Part shown: in pieces, positions 24,556 through 35,879 of the stretch | How the letters are laid out: each line of letters opens with the position of its first letter | Position numbering within the stretch: position 1 is the stretch's first letter | Origin: Cocos nucifera | Taxonomy: Eukaryota > Streptophyta > Magnoliopsida > Arecales > Arecaceae | NCBI GenBank assembly: GCA_006176705.1 | Contig: QRFJ01002470.1 | Location: 317,651-381,650, forward strand | Reading direction: 5' to 3' | Length of the DNA stretch: 64,000 bases | Made by a program: the position numbers and the translations under genes | The notes under the pieces: generated by a model | Told to the model about the DNA's origin: nothing | The model's database searches: none | Seen by the model: the letters and a program-made list of their open reading frames with translations, nothing else

Positions 24556-26500
24556 AGATTCTTTAAATTATTTAAATATAATTTTAATTTATTTTTAATA
24601 TAAAAATTGGATGATTTTAGATGTTACATGAGATGTGATTAGATTTAAAATTAGAAAATATTAAAATTAAATAATTTAGATCTAAGTTTTATAATATGCA
24701 TGACTAGTTGTAAAATAGAATAGTTCTATACATAGTCTTGCATGATCATGATTTATATTGATTAAATTATAATTTTAGATCTATTTATTTTTTATTTTTT
24801 GATAATTATAAATATCATAATAAAATTTAAAAAATAAAAAATAAAATTATTTAATTTTTGGATCATATGTGATATGATTGATGCATGTCTAGACTAGTTG
24901 TAGAATAGTTCTACATAATTATCTAGATTAGAATTTATTTTGATGTAGATCAATTTAAATCTAATTTTTTAGATTATTATGAGATAATTTAGATCTAAAA
25001 ATATGCATGATTGATACATGAGATGTATGCAAAATATGCCATGATTAGATCTACTTTTATATATGAGATATATGATATAGATCTGAACTATTTTGTAGAT
25101 TGTATTGAATGTTCCTGATTAAGGCGTTCCTCTTGGCCGTCCGGTCATAAGAATAAAGAAGGGTTTAAAGGCCCTCTCCTTCCATTCGATGGGGTGTTCT
25201 TATGATGTGTAGGGGTGCTGCGTGTTCGTCCTTAATCAGAAAATCCAAAACTTACTTTCTGCAAAACCCTAGATCCTGAAACCCTAGGATTTATTGTGCA
25301 TATTTTATTTATGAACCCTAACTTAATTAAGAATTAAGATTTATGGAAATATTAATTAGGTCTAAAATTGAGAATTTTAGATCTAAGACATATTCATAAT
25401 ACTGGGTTCGGGCTTGGGTAGCTCAATTAGGTCTAAGCGGTTGATCAAACCGAATCAAGAGTTGGTTAGATGGGATCAACAATGCTTAAATTGACCAGCC
25501 TAATAGGATTAAGTCTGGGTCAAGATCGAGTCACGTGATGATCATCAGCAAGACCTAATTAGGCTCAGAGGTTAGAGTCTGGATTGTAGGCTAACCCAAT
25601 TGGTTCTGGCTCAATAATTTGGTGTCTAAGGTAAGTTTGGCACATACGATCCGACTGATTTTTAATTGGAAGCTACTCGACCTGAATGCATTCTTGTACG
25701 AGTTAATGGCATATTCCTTCCACCGGTCTCACTTACCTGGCCATATCTTGTTGACACAGTTCTGATCTGAGGTGGTCAATAATCCGAGCTAACCCATGCC
25801 ACTAGGTTAGTCATAATTGTTATGACTATGTCAAGTCTAGTTTAATGAGACCTAAATCAAATTCTTCCCTAAGAAAAGATTAAGTCTGAGGTCTTCCACC
25901 ATTGTAGATGTGCGGGCTCCTTTCCCGGGGTTGATTATTCTCGACTGGATTACAGTGGTTCAGTTGCACCAAGAAGATGCAACCATGTCTATTAGGCATT
26001 GGATGCTATGGGCTGGAGGATGGATTGGGCTCAATATTTCGGATACGGTGAGAGACTCAATTAGGAAATTTAGTCTTATGCAAATGGTGGGTCTGACTTA
26101 ACTAAAGAGTGGATCAATATTCTAGGCATGGTGAGATTCATGAATTAGAGACCAAGTTTGGGTGCACCATGATTAGAGAATCATTGAACAAGAGTTGTTC
26201 ACTCATTGGCTAACCCATCACCAATAACTGTTAGGTGAGGTGATGAGTCAGTTGGTGAGACCGCACCACCCACTAGAAATCATTAATCATGGAGATTTTT
26301 ATATCTCTACAGAGAAAGTGTAGGGATCCGAGAAAATAGTGGGAAAGCTAATTTATTTAAAAATAAAATTTTTAAATAAATTGGTTAAGTCTTAATTATA
26401 ATATCTAACTAGAATCTTTGACTCTCTATAAAAAAATATCTGCATCCAATCCCACTTAGCACGTAATCCTGGACACACCATAGACTGATCGAGCCCAATT
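24556..26500 (+). other. Leader (5' UTR) of copia C
   Basis: About 2 kb without a supported gene: AT-rich near 24,560-25,080, then mixed sequence. A leader of this length is also present in B. Confidence 0.6.
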
Positions 26501-26509
26501 ACAAAGGAT

Positions 26510-27250
26510 TGGCTCTAAAACTTCAAAATTATTTTGGGTTCTGAGAAGTTAACTCATGTATTGGATCAGGATCCTCCCACCTTACCAGCTCGTCTATCCG
26601 CTGAACAAAGAGCGTCTCTTAAAAAGTGGACGGACGAAGATAATAAGACCAAATATTACATGTTGAGCTCAATGTCTGATGAGCTTCCAGGACCAACATG
26701 AAGATATCAGGACTGCTTGCTAAATGTTGGCTCACCTACAAGAGATGTTTGGTGAACAGAGTCACGCAGCCAAGTATCAAGTCACTAAACAACTATTTAA
26801 GACTAAAATGCATGATGGACAGTCAGTCCAAGATCATTATTTGATGATGATCAAGGACTTGAAAGAGCTTGAGAAGCTTGAAATGATGTTGGACTTGGAT
26901 CTGCAGAATGATATAATTCTATAATCCTTGACTGATGCATATGGGCAATTCATCATGAACTTATCCACATGCATAAACTTCAAAATTCCCTAGGCCAAAC
27001 TTATAGAAAGCTGGTTTCTATGAAAGGCTTCTAATAGGCTCAGTTCTTGCTATGGAATGGACTTCTTCCAAGAGAAAGTCTTTTGGAAAGAATAAGAAGT
27101 CTGTGAAAAAGCAGAAGATGGAAGGAGGAAAGAAGAAAAAGGTAGAGCTGAAAAAGAAGGCCGCTGATAAAGAAAAGTGTTTCCATTATAATAATGACGG
27201 GCATTAGAAGCGGAACTGTACTACTTACCTGGCCATCCTAAAGAATAAGG
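26510..27250 (+). pseudogene. Gag of copia C
   Basis: Translation near 26,545-26,700 gives a capsid start region (VLDQDPPTLPARLSAEQRAS, then KKWTDEDNKTKYYMLSSMSD). A frameshift and a stop follow. An open stretch at 26,724-26,924 carries the UBN2-type gag region (MLAHLQEMFGEQSHAAKYQV, then MHDGQSVQDHYLMMIKDLKE). Past further breaks, a lysine-rich tail precedes a CCHC-like knuckle (KCFHYNNDGH then KRNC, with one stop between) at about 27,175-27,225. The second cysteine of the knuckle is replaced by asparagine. Gag would form the capsid and bind the RNA genome. This copy cannot make a complete protein. Confidence 0.85.
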
Positions 27251-27270
27251 AGGCAGATCCTTTTGGAGGT

Positions 27271-28510
27271 ATGCTCGTTATTGAGTCTAACCTTACGATT
27301 TCTTCTGCATCTAGTTGGGTGTTTGACTCTGGTTCTAGTACTCATTTGTGTACTTTCATGCAGGATCTTGAGAATAGCAGGAGGTTGAGGGATGGTGAGA
27401 TAATCCTGCACAACAAAAATGGAGCAAGAGTTACTGCCTTGGCCGTGGGAACATACCCTCTTTGACTACCATCTGGTTTAGACTTAGTATTAAAAGACTA
27501 TTATTATATGCCTGCAGCTAAGTAGGAATTTGATTTCTGTTTCATTGCTTAGCATTAAGAAGGCTATGTGATTACCTTTTCTTAAGGACCATTGTAACAT
27601 TCTTTATGAAAGAAATAAAATTGCAAGTGATTTTCTTATTAATGATCTTTATCAGTTACATATTGATGTATCTATTTTTAATATCGAGCAAAATATGAAT
27701 ACCATGAAATGACCTAGGGATAGTCCAAATGATAGATATCTATGGCACCTGAAGATTAGGTCATATAGCAGAAGATAGGATTAACAAATTGGAAGAAAAT
27801 GAGCTATTGAGTCCATTGACTTTCGAGTCATATCCAACTTTGTGAATCTTGTCTTCAAGGCAAAATGACTAAACTTCCTTTTGTAGGACATGGGGAAAGG
27901 GCCACAGATCTTCTTGCCCTAGTACATACTGATGTGTGCGGCCCATTTGATGTGCCGGCTAGAGGCAACTTTGTCTACTTCATAATCTTTATCGATGATT
28001 TATCTAGGTATGGGTATGTGTATCTTATGAGACACAAGTCTGAAGCTTTTGAAAAGTTCAAAGAATTCAGACATGAAGTAGAAAAGTAAACTGAAAAATC
28101 CATTAAGGTTCTTCGATCAAATCGAGGAGGTGAATACCTTAGTCAAAAATTCTTGGACTATCTCAAGAAAATTAGAATAGTCTCTTAATGGACTCCACCT
28201 AGAACATCTCAACTCAATAAAATTTCAGAACGGAGGAACCAGATCCTATTAGATATGGTCCGATCCATGATGAGCTTCACAGACCTCCCTAATTTTTTTT
28301 GGAACATTCTTTGTTAACTACAATATACTTACTGAATAGGATTTCTTCTAAAATCATTCCTACCATACCATATGAGATATGGCATGGTAAGAAACCAAGT
28401 CTGAGCATCTCAAAATTTGGGGTTGTTCCGGCTCATGTCAAAAGACAACAAGCGGATAAGTTAGACTTTAGGTCCTTTAGAGCTTGATTCATAGGATATC
28501 CTAAAGAGTC
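27271..28510 (+). pseudogene. Protease and integrase of copia C
   Basis: The protease active site is seen at about 27,316 (WVFDSGSSTHLC), in an open frame to 27,465. A pre-integrase relic follows near 27,740 (DRYLWHLKI). The integrase core opens at 27,865 (HTDVCGPFDVPARGNFVYF, then FIDDLSRYGYVYLMRHKSEA). The first catalytic aspartate is in HTD. The second lies in a segment reading RSNRGGEYL near 28,110, where active copia elements have RSDRGGEY, so this aspartate has become asparagine. A C-terminal piece at 28,299-28,487 contains TIYLLNRISSKIIPTIPYE. Multiple stops separate the segments. Confidence 0.87.
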
Positions 28511-28829
28511 ATTAGGATACTATTTCTACATTCCAGAAGACCACAATGTGATTGTGAGTCGACATGCCATCTTTCTTGAAAAATAGTTTATTCAAGATAG
28601 CGGCATTGGAAAGTAGATCAAGCTTGATGAGAAAGTCTCACAAGTAGCAACGAGCTAAGGACCAAATGAAACCAAATCAGGTTGAGCCAATCCAAGAACA
28701 CTACCTCCTCCACCTCGTAGATCGAAAAGAGTTTTCCATCCTCCTGAAGAGATACTTAGGTACTTACTTTCAGAGGAAGTAGAGAAAATATTCCTCGTAG
28801 GTAATGAAATGCTCATGGTGATGATCCCA

Positions 28830-30405
28830 AAACCTACAACGAGACGATATCGGATATCGACTCCGAGAAATGGTTAGAGGCAATGCAGTCAGAAATTGAC
28901 TCGATGCACTCAAACCAAGTCTGGACCTTGGTAGATCCACCAGAAGGTATAGTACCTATTGGGTGTAAATGGATCTTCAAGAGAAAGATTGGTGCAGATG
29001 GGAATGTGGAGACATTCAAGGCTAGACTAGTGGCAAAAGGTTATAGTCAATGTGAAGGCATTGACTATCAGGATACCTTTTCGTCCAGTAGCTATGCTAA
29101 AATCCATCCGCACATTGCTTGCTATTGCAGCCTATTTCGATTATGAAATATGGCAAATGGACGTGAAAACAACGTTCTTAAATGGATATCTTGAGGAAGA
29201 TATCTATATGGAATAGCCGCTAGGTTTCACATCCAGTGATACTGATCACAAGGTTTGCAAGCTGCAAAGGTCCATATATGGACTTAAGCAAGCATCTCGG
29301 AGCTGGAACACTCATTTCAATGATGTGATCAAAATATTTGGTTTCATCAAAAATGAAGAGGAACCATGTGTTCTTCAAAAAGGGTCAGTGGGAGCGCTGT
29401 TGTCTTCCTCGTATTGTACGTGGATGACATCCTCCTTATTGGGAATGATATTTCCCATGTTGACATAGTCAAAATATGGTTGTCCAAAGGAATTCTCCAT
29501 GAAAGACCTAGAAGTGAAGCATCCTTTATTCTAGGAATTAAGGTCTATAGAGGATAGACCGAATAGGATGCTAGGACTTTCACAGAAGATGTACATAGAG
29601 AAAGTACTAAAGAGGTTTAGTATGGAAAACTCTAAGAGGGGATTAATACCCTTCAGACATGGTATTCATCTTTCCAAGAAGATGTGCCCTAGCACACCTG
29701 AGGAAATAGAATGCATGAGCAAGATCCCTTATGCTTCTGCAATAGGGAGCCTCATGTATGCCATGCTATGTACACGACCTGATATAGCCCATGCTGTGAG
29801 TGTCACAAGCAGATATCAGTCAAATTCCAGGTGAAGAACACTGGACTTCTGTGAAATGTATCCTTAAGTACTTGAGAAGAACTAAGGATATGATGTTGGT
29901 CTTTGGTAATGGAGAACTCCAAGTCCAGGGATACACAGACTCGGATTTCATGTCCGATATAGATGATCGAAAGTCGACATCTGGGAGTCTGTTTGTGTGC
30001 AATGGTGGAGCTGTCAGTTGAAAAGGTTTCCAAGCAAATAGTGATAGCAGATTCCACCATGGAAGCAGAATACATCGCTGCATCAGAAAGGCTGCAAAAG
30101 AGGCATTCTGGTATAAGAAGTTTGCCATAGAAATTGGAGTGATGCCATCAGATGCCATTCCTCTATACTGCAACAACAATGACGCCATAGCCCTTGCTAA
30201 GGAGCTAAGGTCTCACCAAAAATCCAAGCACATTGAGTGGCAATACCACCTCATCCGCGATTACCTCAAGAAGGATTACGTCGAGGTCAAGAGAGTCGAC
30301 TCTGCAGATAATGCGGTGGATCTGCTTACAAAGCCATTGGGCCAGCAGAAGATCGAAGCCCACCTTGAGAAGATGGGACTTAGACTTGTAGCCAATTGGC
30401 TTTAG
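28830..30405 (+). pseudogene. Reverse transcriptase and RNase H of copia C
   Basis: Reverse transcriptase begins near 28,870 (MHSNQVWTLVDPPEGIVPIG, then CKWIFKRKIGADGN) and shows TTFLNGYLEEDIYM near 29,165 and YGLKQASRSW near 29,277. The intact catalytic box YVDDILLIGND is at about 29,415. The linker (LGLSQKMYIEKVLKRFSMEN, then KIPYASAIGSLMYAMLCTRP) is open at 29,568-29,834. RNase H follows with YTDSDF near 29,930, AEYIAASE near 30,068 and a C-terminal open frame at 30,139-30,405 (YCNNNDAIALAKELRSHQKS, then HLIRDYLKKDYVEVKRV). Frameshifts divide the domains, so no active enzyme is made. This is the best preserved pol in the window. Confidence 0.92.
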
Positions 30406-30407
30406 GT

Positions 30408-30419
30408 CAAGTGGGAGAT
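30408..30419 (+). other. Polypurine tract of C
   Basis: CAAGTGGGAGAT lies directly before the 3' LTR start. The motif AAGTGGGAGA is typical of plant copia elements. Confidence 0.85.
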
Positions 30420-32724
30420 TGTTAGATATATGTGCCCTAGAAGCCAGAATTGGCTGACACTTGTAATACACTTCTAGGGGCAAAATTATAATTTTGACTA
30501 TAAATCAATAAAATGGGTTATTTTCTATCACATATGTGTATTTAGTGTCTGTGATACATCCTTTGAGTTAATGGTAATGATAATTCATATTTTCAAGAGT
30601 TGAAAATTTAAGACATGAATAATCATTATTAACTCATAAAATGCTCCTGACCATAGGATCATCACGAGGATGGTGATTGATCCAGAAGGTTGGTGTACAA
30701 TCGCTTCTCTTATTAGTAGATGAGTCTTGAGTCTATGGTGTGGAGACACCAGGAGCGAAGAGTATACAGATACTCGTTAGAGAATGAGGGCACTGAGCGT
30801 GACCACCTCGAGTAGTCATTAGAAAGTCTACCTTCTCGTCGAATGACTGACTCGATGCTGCAGTAGTGGTATGTCTGGTTCTTTGACCTGAGGTGCATCG
30901 ATAGTTCACCTTGAGGGTGTTATAGTTTGACTACACCATTACTCGATCTCCTAGCCATATCGGAATCCTGAGGTGTATGTTGGCTATAGCATGTTCATTG
31001 TAGGAACTGGATTGCATCAAGATGGAATCTATCTACCTCGGTGGTAGAGGAGCAGCCCTATGATGATCATGAGAATCAAGTCCATAAGCCCATGGCCATG
31101 GTAGAGTGAAATAATAGAAAGAGTTTCTATTTAGATTTTCACATCAGGACTTGAATCGAATGATTACATCATATGATAGAAACTTAGGGTTTGACGAGTT
31201 CACCTTAATCCCTAATCTGATCGGGGCTCAAGATAGAAGAACTTAATCACACAAGGTAGCTGCACCAAGAGGTTCGCATTTTTAGCTCTGATGGATTGCC
31301 ACCATATACTGCTAGGTGTCACTGATGGAATTTTGGGAAGCAATTAGAATGATTTAGGATGATCGATCATTCTAATTGTCTGAATCAGAAAAGTTCTGAT
31401 CCATCGAAAGAAGTTTCGATGATGTCGATGATAGAGATCATGACATATCCCATTACCATATAGAACTGAATCCTAACTAAATCACACAAATAAGGATTTA
31501 GATCTGGATATCATCAATTGGACTAATCTAGTTCAATTGATTTGAATAAGATTCAATTAGGTTCAAGGAAATTGTGCTTGCACACGATTGAGCCTAATAT
31601 TCTTCTTCTATTATCATTAAAAGTTGTCTTGACTGAGCCAAATATGTTTGTGCTCATTCAGGTACCTTTACTTGGTCTGACTGGAGCTTGTCCAGGTCAA
31701 AAAAGGATTGTCTTAATTTATAAGATAAATTTGAGACAACACCTGCCATTTTTCATCACCTACTAAATCTTGTCTTTGACTTTGGTCAAACATTGACCTT
31801 TGATACTTAGACATGTGCCCATGTGTCATGCACCTATTGGAGAGTGGATAGGAGATTATCCTCTTGCTAGAAATTAAAAAGAAGGGGATGCACACTTAGG
31901 GAGGCGTGCGCCTAAGGATAGGGATGCCTGGAGTCCCATACAGATGGGACTCCAGGTTGCTTCTAGGATTCTACTTAGGTGGCGCCAACCTATAGAGTTT
32001 GATCAGTCTTAGGCACCATCTAAGGATGAATTAAAGAGGCTCTTATCTGATTGGATCAGGTGATATCATCCCACCAATTAGATTTAGATTTGATTGCACG
32101 AAGCAACGTGATTGGCCGGGATGATGTGGCATTGCATGGCGCAGCAGGGTCTGTATAAATTCTGTCTGCACCCAACTTTAAAAGAGTTCTCTCTTAGCCA
32201 TGCTCCAAGGCTGCCCCTCTCCCTCCTCCATGCCATCTTCTAGTCCTCTCTCTCCTCTCCACACCTAAGGAAAGTTGGGCTCCAGTTTGGTGTGATCCAG
32301 GCAAGAAAAAGCTGACGAGAAAGAAATAAGGTAGCACTACTGCAGAGATGACTGTAGATCTTCGAAAGAAGTTTTGAAGATTCTCCAAATCAGATCTAGA
32401 TCTGATATTTAGAGAGGTGATAAAGAAGGAGAAAATTTTCAGATTCAGCCCGAGTGGATATCAGTAGAGGCCAGGCGCTTGCGTGGCTAGATCCAGAACC
32501 TCAGGCAATTAGCAGGATCATCAAAGGGTAATCTGATTATCCAGCATCAAGATATAAATTAAATTAGATTTAATTTATTTTTATTTTTATTTATTAGATC
32601 TATAAAATTAGATCTAAAACATCTCAAATATGATTTGGATACATGAGAGAAATTTTTGAAATATCTCTTTTGATCCGATCAAATCTAAATCAACCTGATC
32701 CAAAAAATCAGGATTTTTCCTTCA
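30420..32724 (+). repeat. 3' LTR of copia C
   Basis: Starts TGTTAGATATATGTGCCCTA and ends GGATTTTTCCTTCA, followed by the GACTG target duplication and the resumed B LTR (TGCCTAGAAATCTTTCATCA). Confidence 0.92.
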
Positions 32725-33200
32725 GACTGTGCCTAGAAATCTTTCATCACTGAATTAGAAATTTAGGTAGTCCAGCACCAAAGCATAAAGAGTTGCTCGT
32801 AAGCCACTACGGTGATCAATTCTCGACAACAGTATGCTCTGGAGTTGGATGTATCCTTACATCTCACTTGTATGCCATACTAGTGTCTTCAAACTCCTTG
32901 GTTAAGAGGACAACGAACCTATATGGCATATAATGACCTATACTCGATAAACGTTATCATCCTAATTAACAACATACCATTTGATCATGAATAGTTTAAG
33001 GACTAATCGATAAATCTTCTCTTTATCGAAACTAAATAGTCCTAAAGACTTCATCACAATAAATGAGTTCATTAGAATATGTAGACTTTGTGATGAAAAT
33101 ATCAAAATATTTATTTTATTCAATAAAAAATTATTTATAATTATAAAATAGTATAACCATTAATAAGCTGACGATTGACTTTGGGATATAATTTCCAACA
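32725..33200 (-). repeat. 5' LTR of B, 5' portion
   Basis: Read on the - strand it starts TGTTGGAAATTATATCCCAA at 33,200 and matches 7,818-7,285 of the 3' LTR. Together with 20,341-22,269 it makes an LTR of about 2.4 kb. The base after 33,200 begins unrelated sequence (TCACA is the expected target duplication). Confidence 0.85.
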
Positions 33201-35401
33201 TCACAACCATATTCTCATATGAGCAGTCACGCTGACATACTCTCACATGAGTAATCATACCATAATTGCATCCACGTATAAGCAGTCACATCCCGACACA
33301 CTCTCATATGGGTAACCATACCATGATACTCTTTCAAATGAGCAATCCCATAGCACACTCTTAAATGAGCAATCCCTCCATCATGATATACTCTCAAATA
33401 AGCAGTCTCTTGACACACTCTTAAATAAAAAATTCCTTCATCATGACACACTCTCAAATGAGCAGTTCCTCCATCATGATACACTCTCAAATAAACAGTC
33501 ATAAAATATCACCAATGTCAATAAGCTTTTATGGCACATAAATCAAAAGTAAACTATATAAGAGATGAAATCACATAAGAGACCACCGTATAACTCATTT
33601 AAAATTTACCAAAGTCAGGCTATCAAAATTATATGCACAACTACCTATATATGTAATATACGAAAGCTATTCAAAAACTATACCCAATTCCATGTTTGTT
33701 TACAAATATGCAAGATATGAAATACTAAGAAAGTTCCTTGCTTTTCAAATAAAATTTTTTCACATAGCAATATACTTTGAAAATGCCATAGATAGATGGA
33801 AATCACTCACCTTAATCTGCTACTAAATTATCTTGCTATTTGGATCATTCAAAGCACTCTTTGAATTTCTTTTACCTTCCTATCAAAGTAACATACACTA
33901 ATTAACATAGTTCCACACAACTCATATCTAAAATTATGTATGCTTTACTTATAGGCTAATTTCTTAAACCTCTCTAACTTTTATCTTTATTCTATCTTGC
34001 TTGCTTTAGCTTAGGTTTAATTAAACTTCATCATACCTCAGAGATTTTCAAATATTTAACTATATTTTTATTCTTACATATGGTTTCAAATTGAGCTAAC
34101 CACATCTAAATTTATAGCTAACTTGTTCAAATAGTTTTTGCAAGATAGCAACATAACTTTTCTTACAATTCAATTTAAATTGCTTAACTTGCTTTACTAT
34201 AACATTCCATTTGATAACAATAATTAGAAGATGACTTTATATCTAATTTAGAACTTAAAAACCTTACCTTTAATGATTGAAACACTGCTGCTAGCCAAAA
34301 TAGGTTTCTTTCTTTCCACCTTTAGCAACTTCCTCTTCTTTTAATCGATTTTTACTCAATCCTCTCTTTCTAGCTAAATTCCTCTTGGTTTTCTATTGAG
34401 AATAGGATCTTCTCCAAACCTTTTTCCTCCTCCAACCCTTCTGTTAAGTTTCAAAACTCAAAATAACCCAAAGACAACTGGTGACTTTCATTTTGGAAAA
34501 AAAATAGCTTAAGGAAAGGATTTGCTAGGTGTCATTCTAATAAGAATCCATCCAATTCCCAATTAAATAGGTGTTATTCAGATGAATTTCTAGCTATTAG
34601 TTAATACTCACAAGCTGCTCACTCATTTCATGAAAAATTATTTTAAAATTATCACTTAAAATCCTCTCAATTAAAATTTGCTTCCAGAAATTTTTGTGAT
34701 TAGGGTTGACATCTTTGAAATATGTGTCGACACCCACACACAGGTCATCTCCTAGGTTGCCCCTTTTCTCAAATAGGTCATCCCTCAGGTCAGCCTCTCA
34801 TAATAAAGTGTCAATATTTTTTAGGCAAGTGTGGACCCCTTCCAGTGCTGCTACAAAACTTCCTAAAAACCCCCACTCTTTATTTTTCTAAGATAGTTTC
34901 AATACCTCTTAGAGAAGTATCGACCCCCATCCCCTGGGTTTCAGAAATTGCTTAATACTATTCTTATTTATATTAACTTTAAAATATAAATATAAATAAG
35001 AAAATATCCTCTATTTGGAATCAATAAAAATATCGAAAAAATCAAAATTCTTAAGAATCAGATATCAAAACTTGGGTTCTAGTTCAAATTTCTCCAAACC
35101 CAAAACTTCTTAAACATTCTTTCTTTAGAACGAATAGGTAAAGGATCTCAAAATTTATTAAAACTTTTTTTATAACTCACTAACACTTAAGGGTCAATTA
35201 TCGCTAATTTTGATTCCAAGGAAATACATATTTTATATAGCCTTCCATATAAGTGCTAATTCTAGATTTAAAAATTTTTCAAGACTCATAATGGTAGATA
35301 ATCATAATTTATGCTTAAATATATCATAAATAAATTGCTATGCCATACATATATAAACATAAATCTCTTAATTGATTATTTTGCTGGTTCAGGATGTTAT
35401 A
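33201..35401 (-). repeat. Probable gypsy (chromovirus-like) LTR remnant
   Basis: On the - strand the high end starts TATAACATCCTGAACC, resembling the TGTAACATCC...ACC starts common in plant chromovirus LTRs. The interior is AT-rich with few open frames, and no host gene domain was recognised. A patch at 34,690-34,945 with two GTGTCGAC/GTATCGAC-like words gives short frames without known domains. B appears to have inserted at the low end. Assignment rests on general appearance only. Confidence 0.4.
33215..33495. repeat. Degenerate minisatellite of ACACTCTCAAATGAGCAGT-like units
   Basis: Eight to ten imperfect units of about 25-40 bp repeat the words CACTCTCAAATGAGCA and CCTCCATCATGA. The - strand stays open for 91 codons with repeated HLRVCHDGG-like text. 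This is a by-product of the repeat and not evidence of a gene. Confidence 0.8.
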
Positions 35402-35873
35402 GGAGGAGCCTCATCCTAGCCACCGTTAGGAGGAAGCTGGGATGGGAGAAGCACTAGAGGAGGAGTGGAGCTATAGAGGAGTGAAGAAAAAAATCAAGAA
35501 ACCAAACCCTAGAAGATGGATCGAAGGATGGGAGGGGGAAGGAAAGACTAAAAGACTAAAGAGTCAAAAGTCAAAATACGAAAATAGGGGTTAAAAGCTG
35601 AAAGGCCTGAAACTGAAAGAAAACTGTGTCATTTAAGTTTTAACTAGTCATGCGGGTTTACGGGTTATAACCCAACCCAACCTGATCTATTCCAACCCAT
35701 TTATTAAATAGGTTAAATAGATTAAATAGGTCAATCATCTGAAATCTAAACCAGACCCACTTACTAAACGGTTAAATGGGTTGACCTATTTATGACCTAA
35801 ACCTGTTTAATGCAAATCCTAACCTATTTAAGGTGGGTCGAATGTAGGTCGAGTCAATTTTTGCTACCCCTAC
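35402..35873 (-). mobile_element. Possible hAT transposon end
   Basis: Read on the - strand from 35,873, it starts TAGGGGTAGCAAAAATTGAC and is followed by many GGGTT/GGGTC/AACCC words, a style common to terminal regions of plant hAT elements. Adjacent GA-rich sequence (35,402-35,560) would be leader. No transposase is seen and the second end was not found. Confidence 0.35.
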
Positions 35874-35879
35874 TCCTGT

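Larger units (their letters stand above)
22270..32724 (+). mobile_element. Copia retrotransposon C, full length
   Basis: This 10.45-kb element has LTRs of 2,271 and 2,305 bp (TGTTAGATATATG...TTCCTTCA), a degenerate primer site, gag, protease, integrase, reverse transcriptase, RNase H and a polypurine tract. It is flanked by near-identical 5-bp target duplications and sits inside the 5' LTR of B. The LTR copies are similar but carry many substitutions. All coding domains have stops, so it is an old, inactive insertion. Gene order is Ty1/copia. Wording such as YGLKQAS, KIPYASAIGSLMYAMLCTRP and HQKSKHIEW fits the Tork/Angela-like group, which is an inference. Confidence 0.93.
6365..33200 (-). 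mobile_element. Copia retrotransposon B, interrupted by elements A, D and C
   Basis: This is a Ty1/copia element read on the - strand. From high to low coordinate it has a 5' LTR (33,200 down to 20,341), a tRNA-Met-type primer site, a leader of about 2 kb, gag, protease, integrase, reverse transcriptase, RNase H and a partial 3' LTR (7,818 down to 6,365). Gypsy element D splits the leader and copia element C splits the 5' LTR. Element A removed the view of the rest of the 3' LTR, which would lie left of the window. The LTR start and body resemble A and A' closely enough to be one family. All coding parts are broken. The gene order and protein wording suggest the Tork/Angela-like group, which is an inference. 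Confidence 0.85.

Noticed and set aside
34706..34955. Two overlapping + strand frames as a gene fragment
   Set aside because: They fall in a probable LTR remnant, have no domain and are short.
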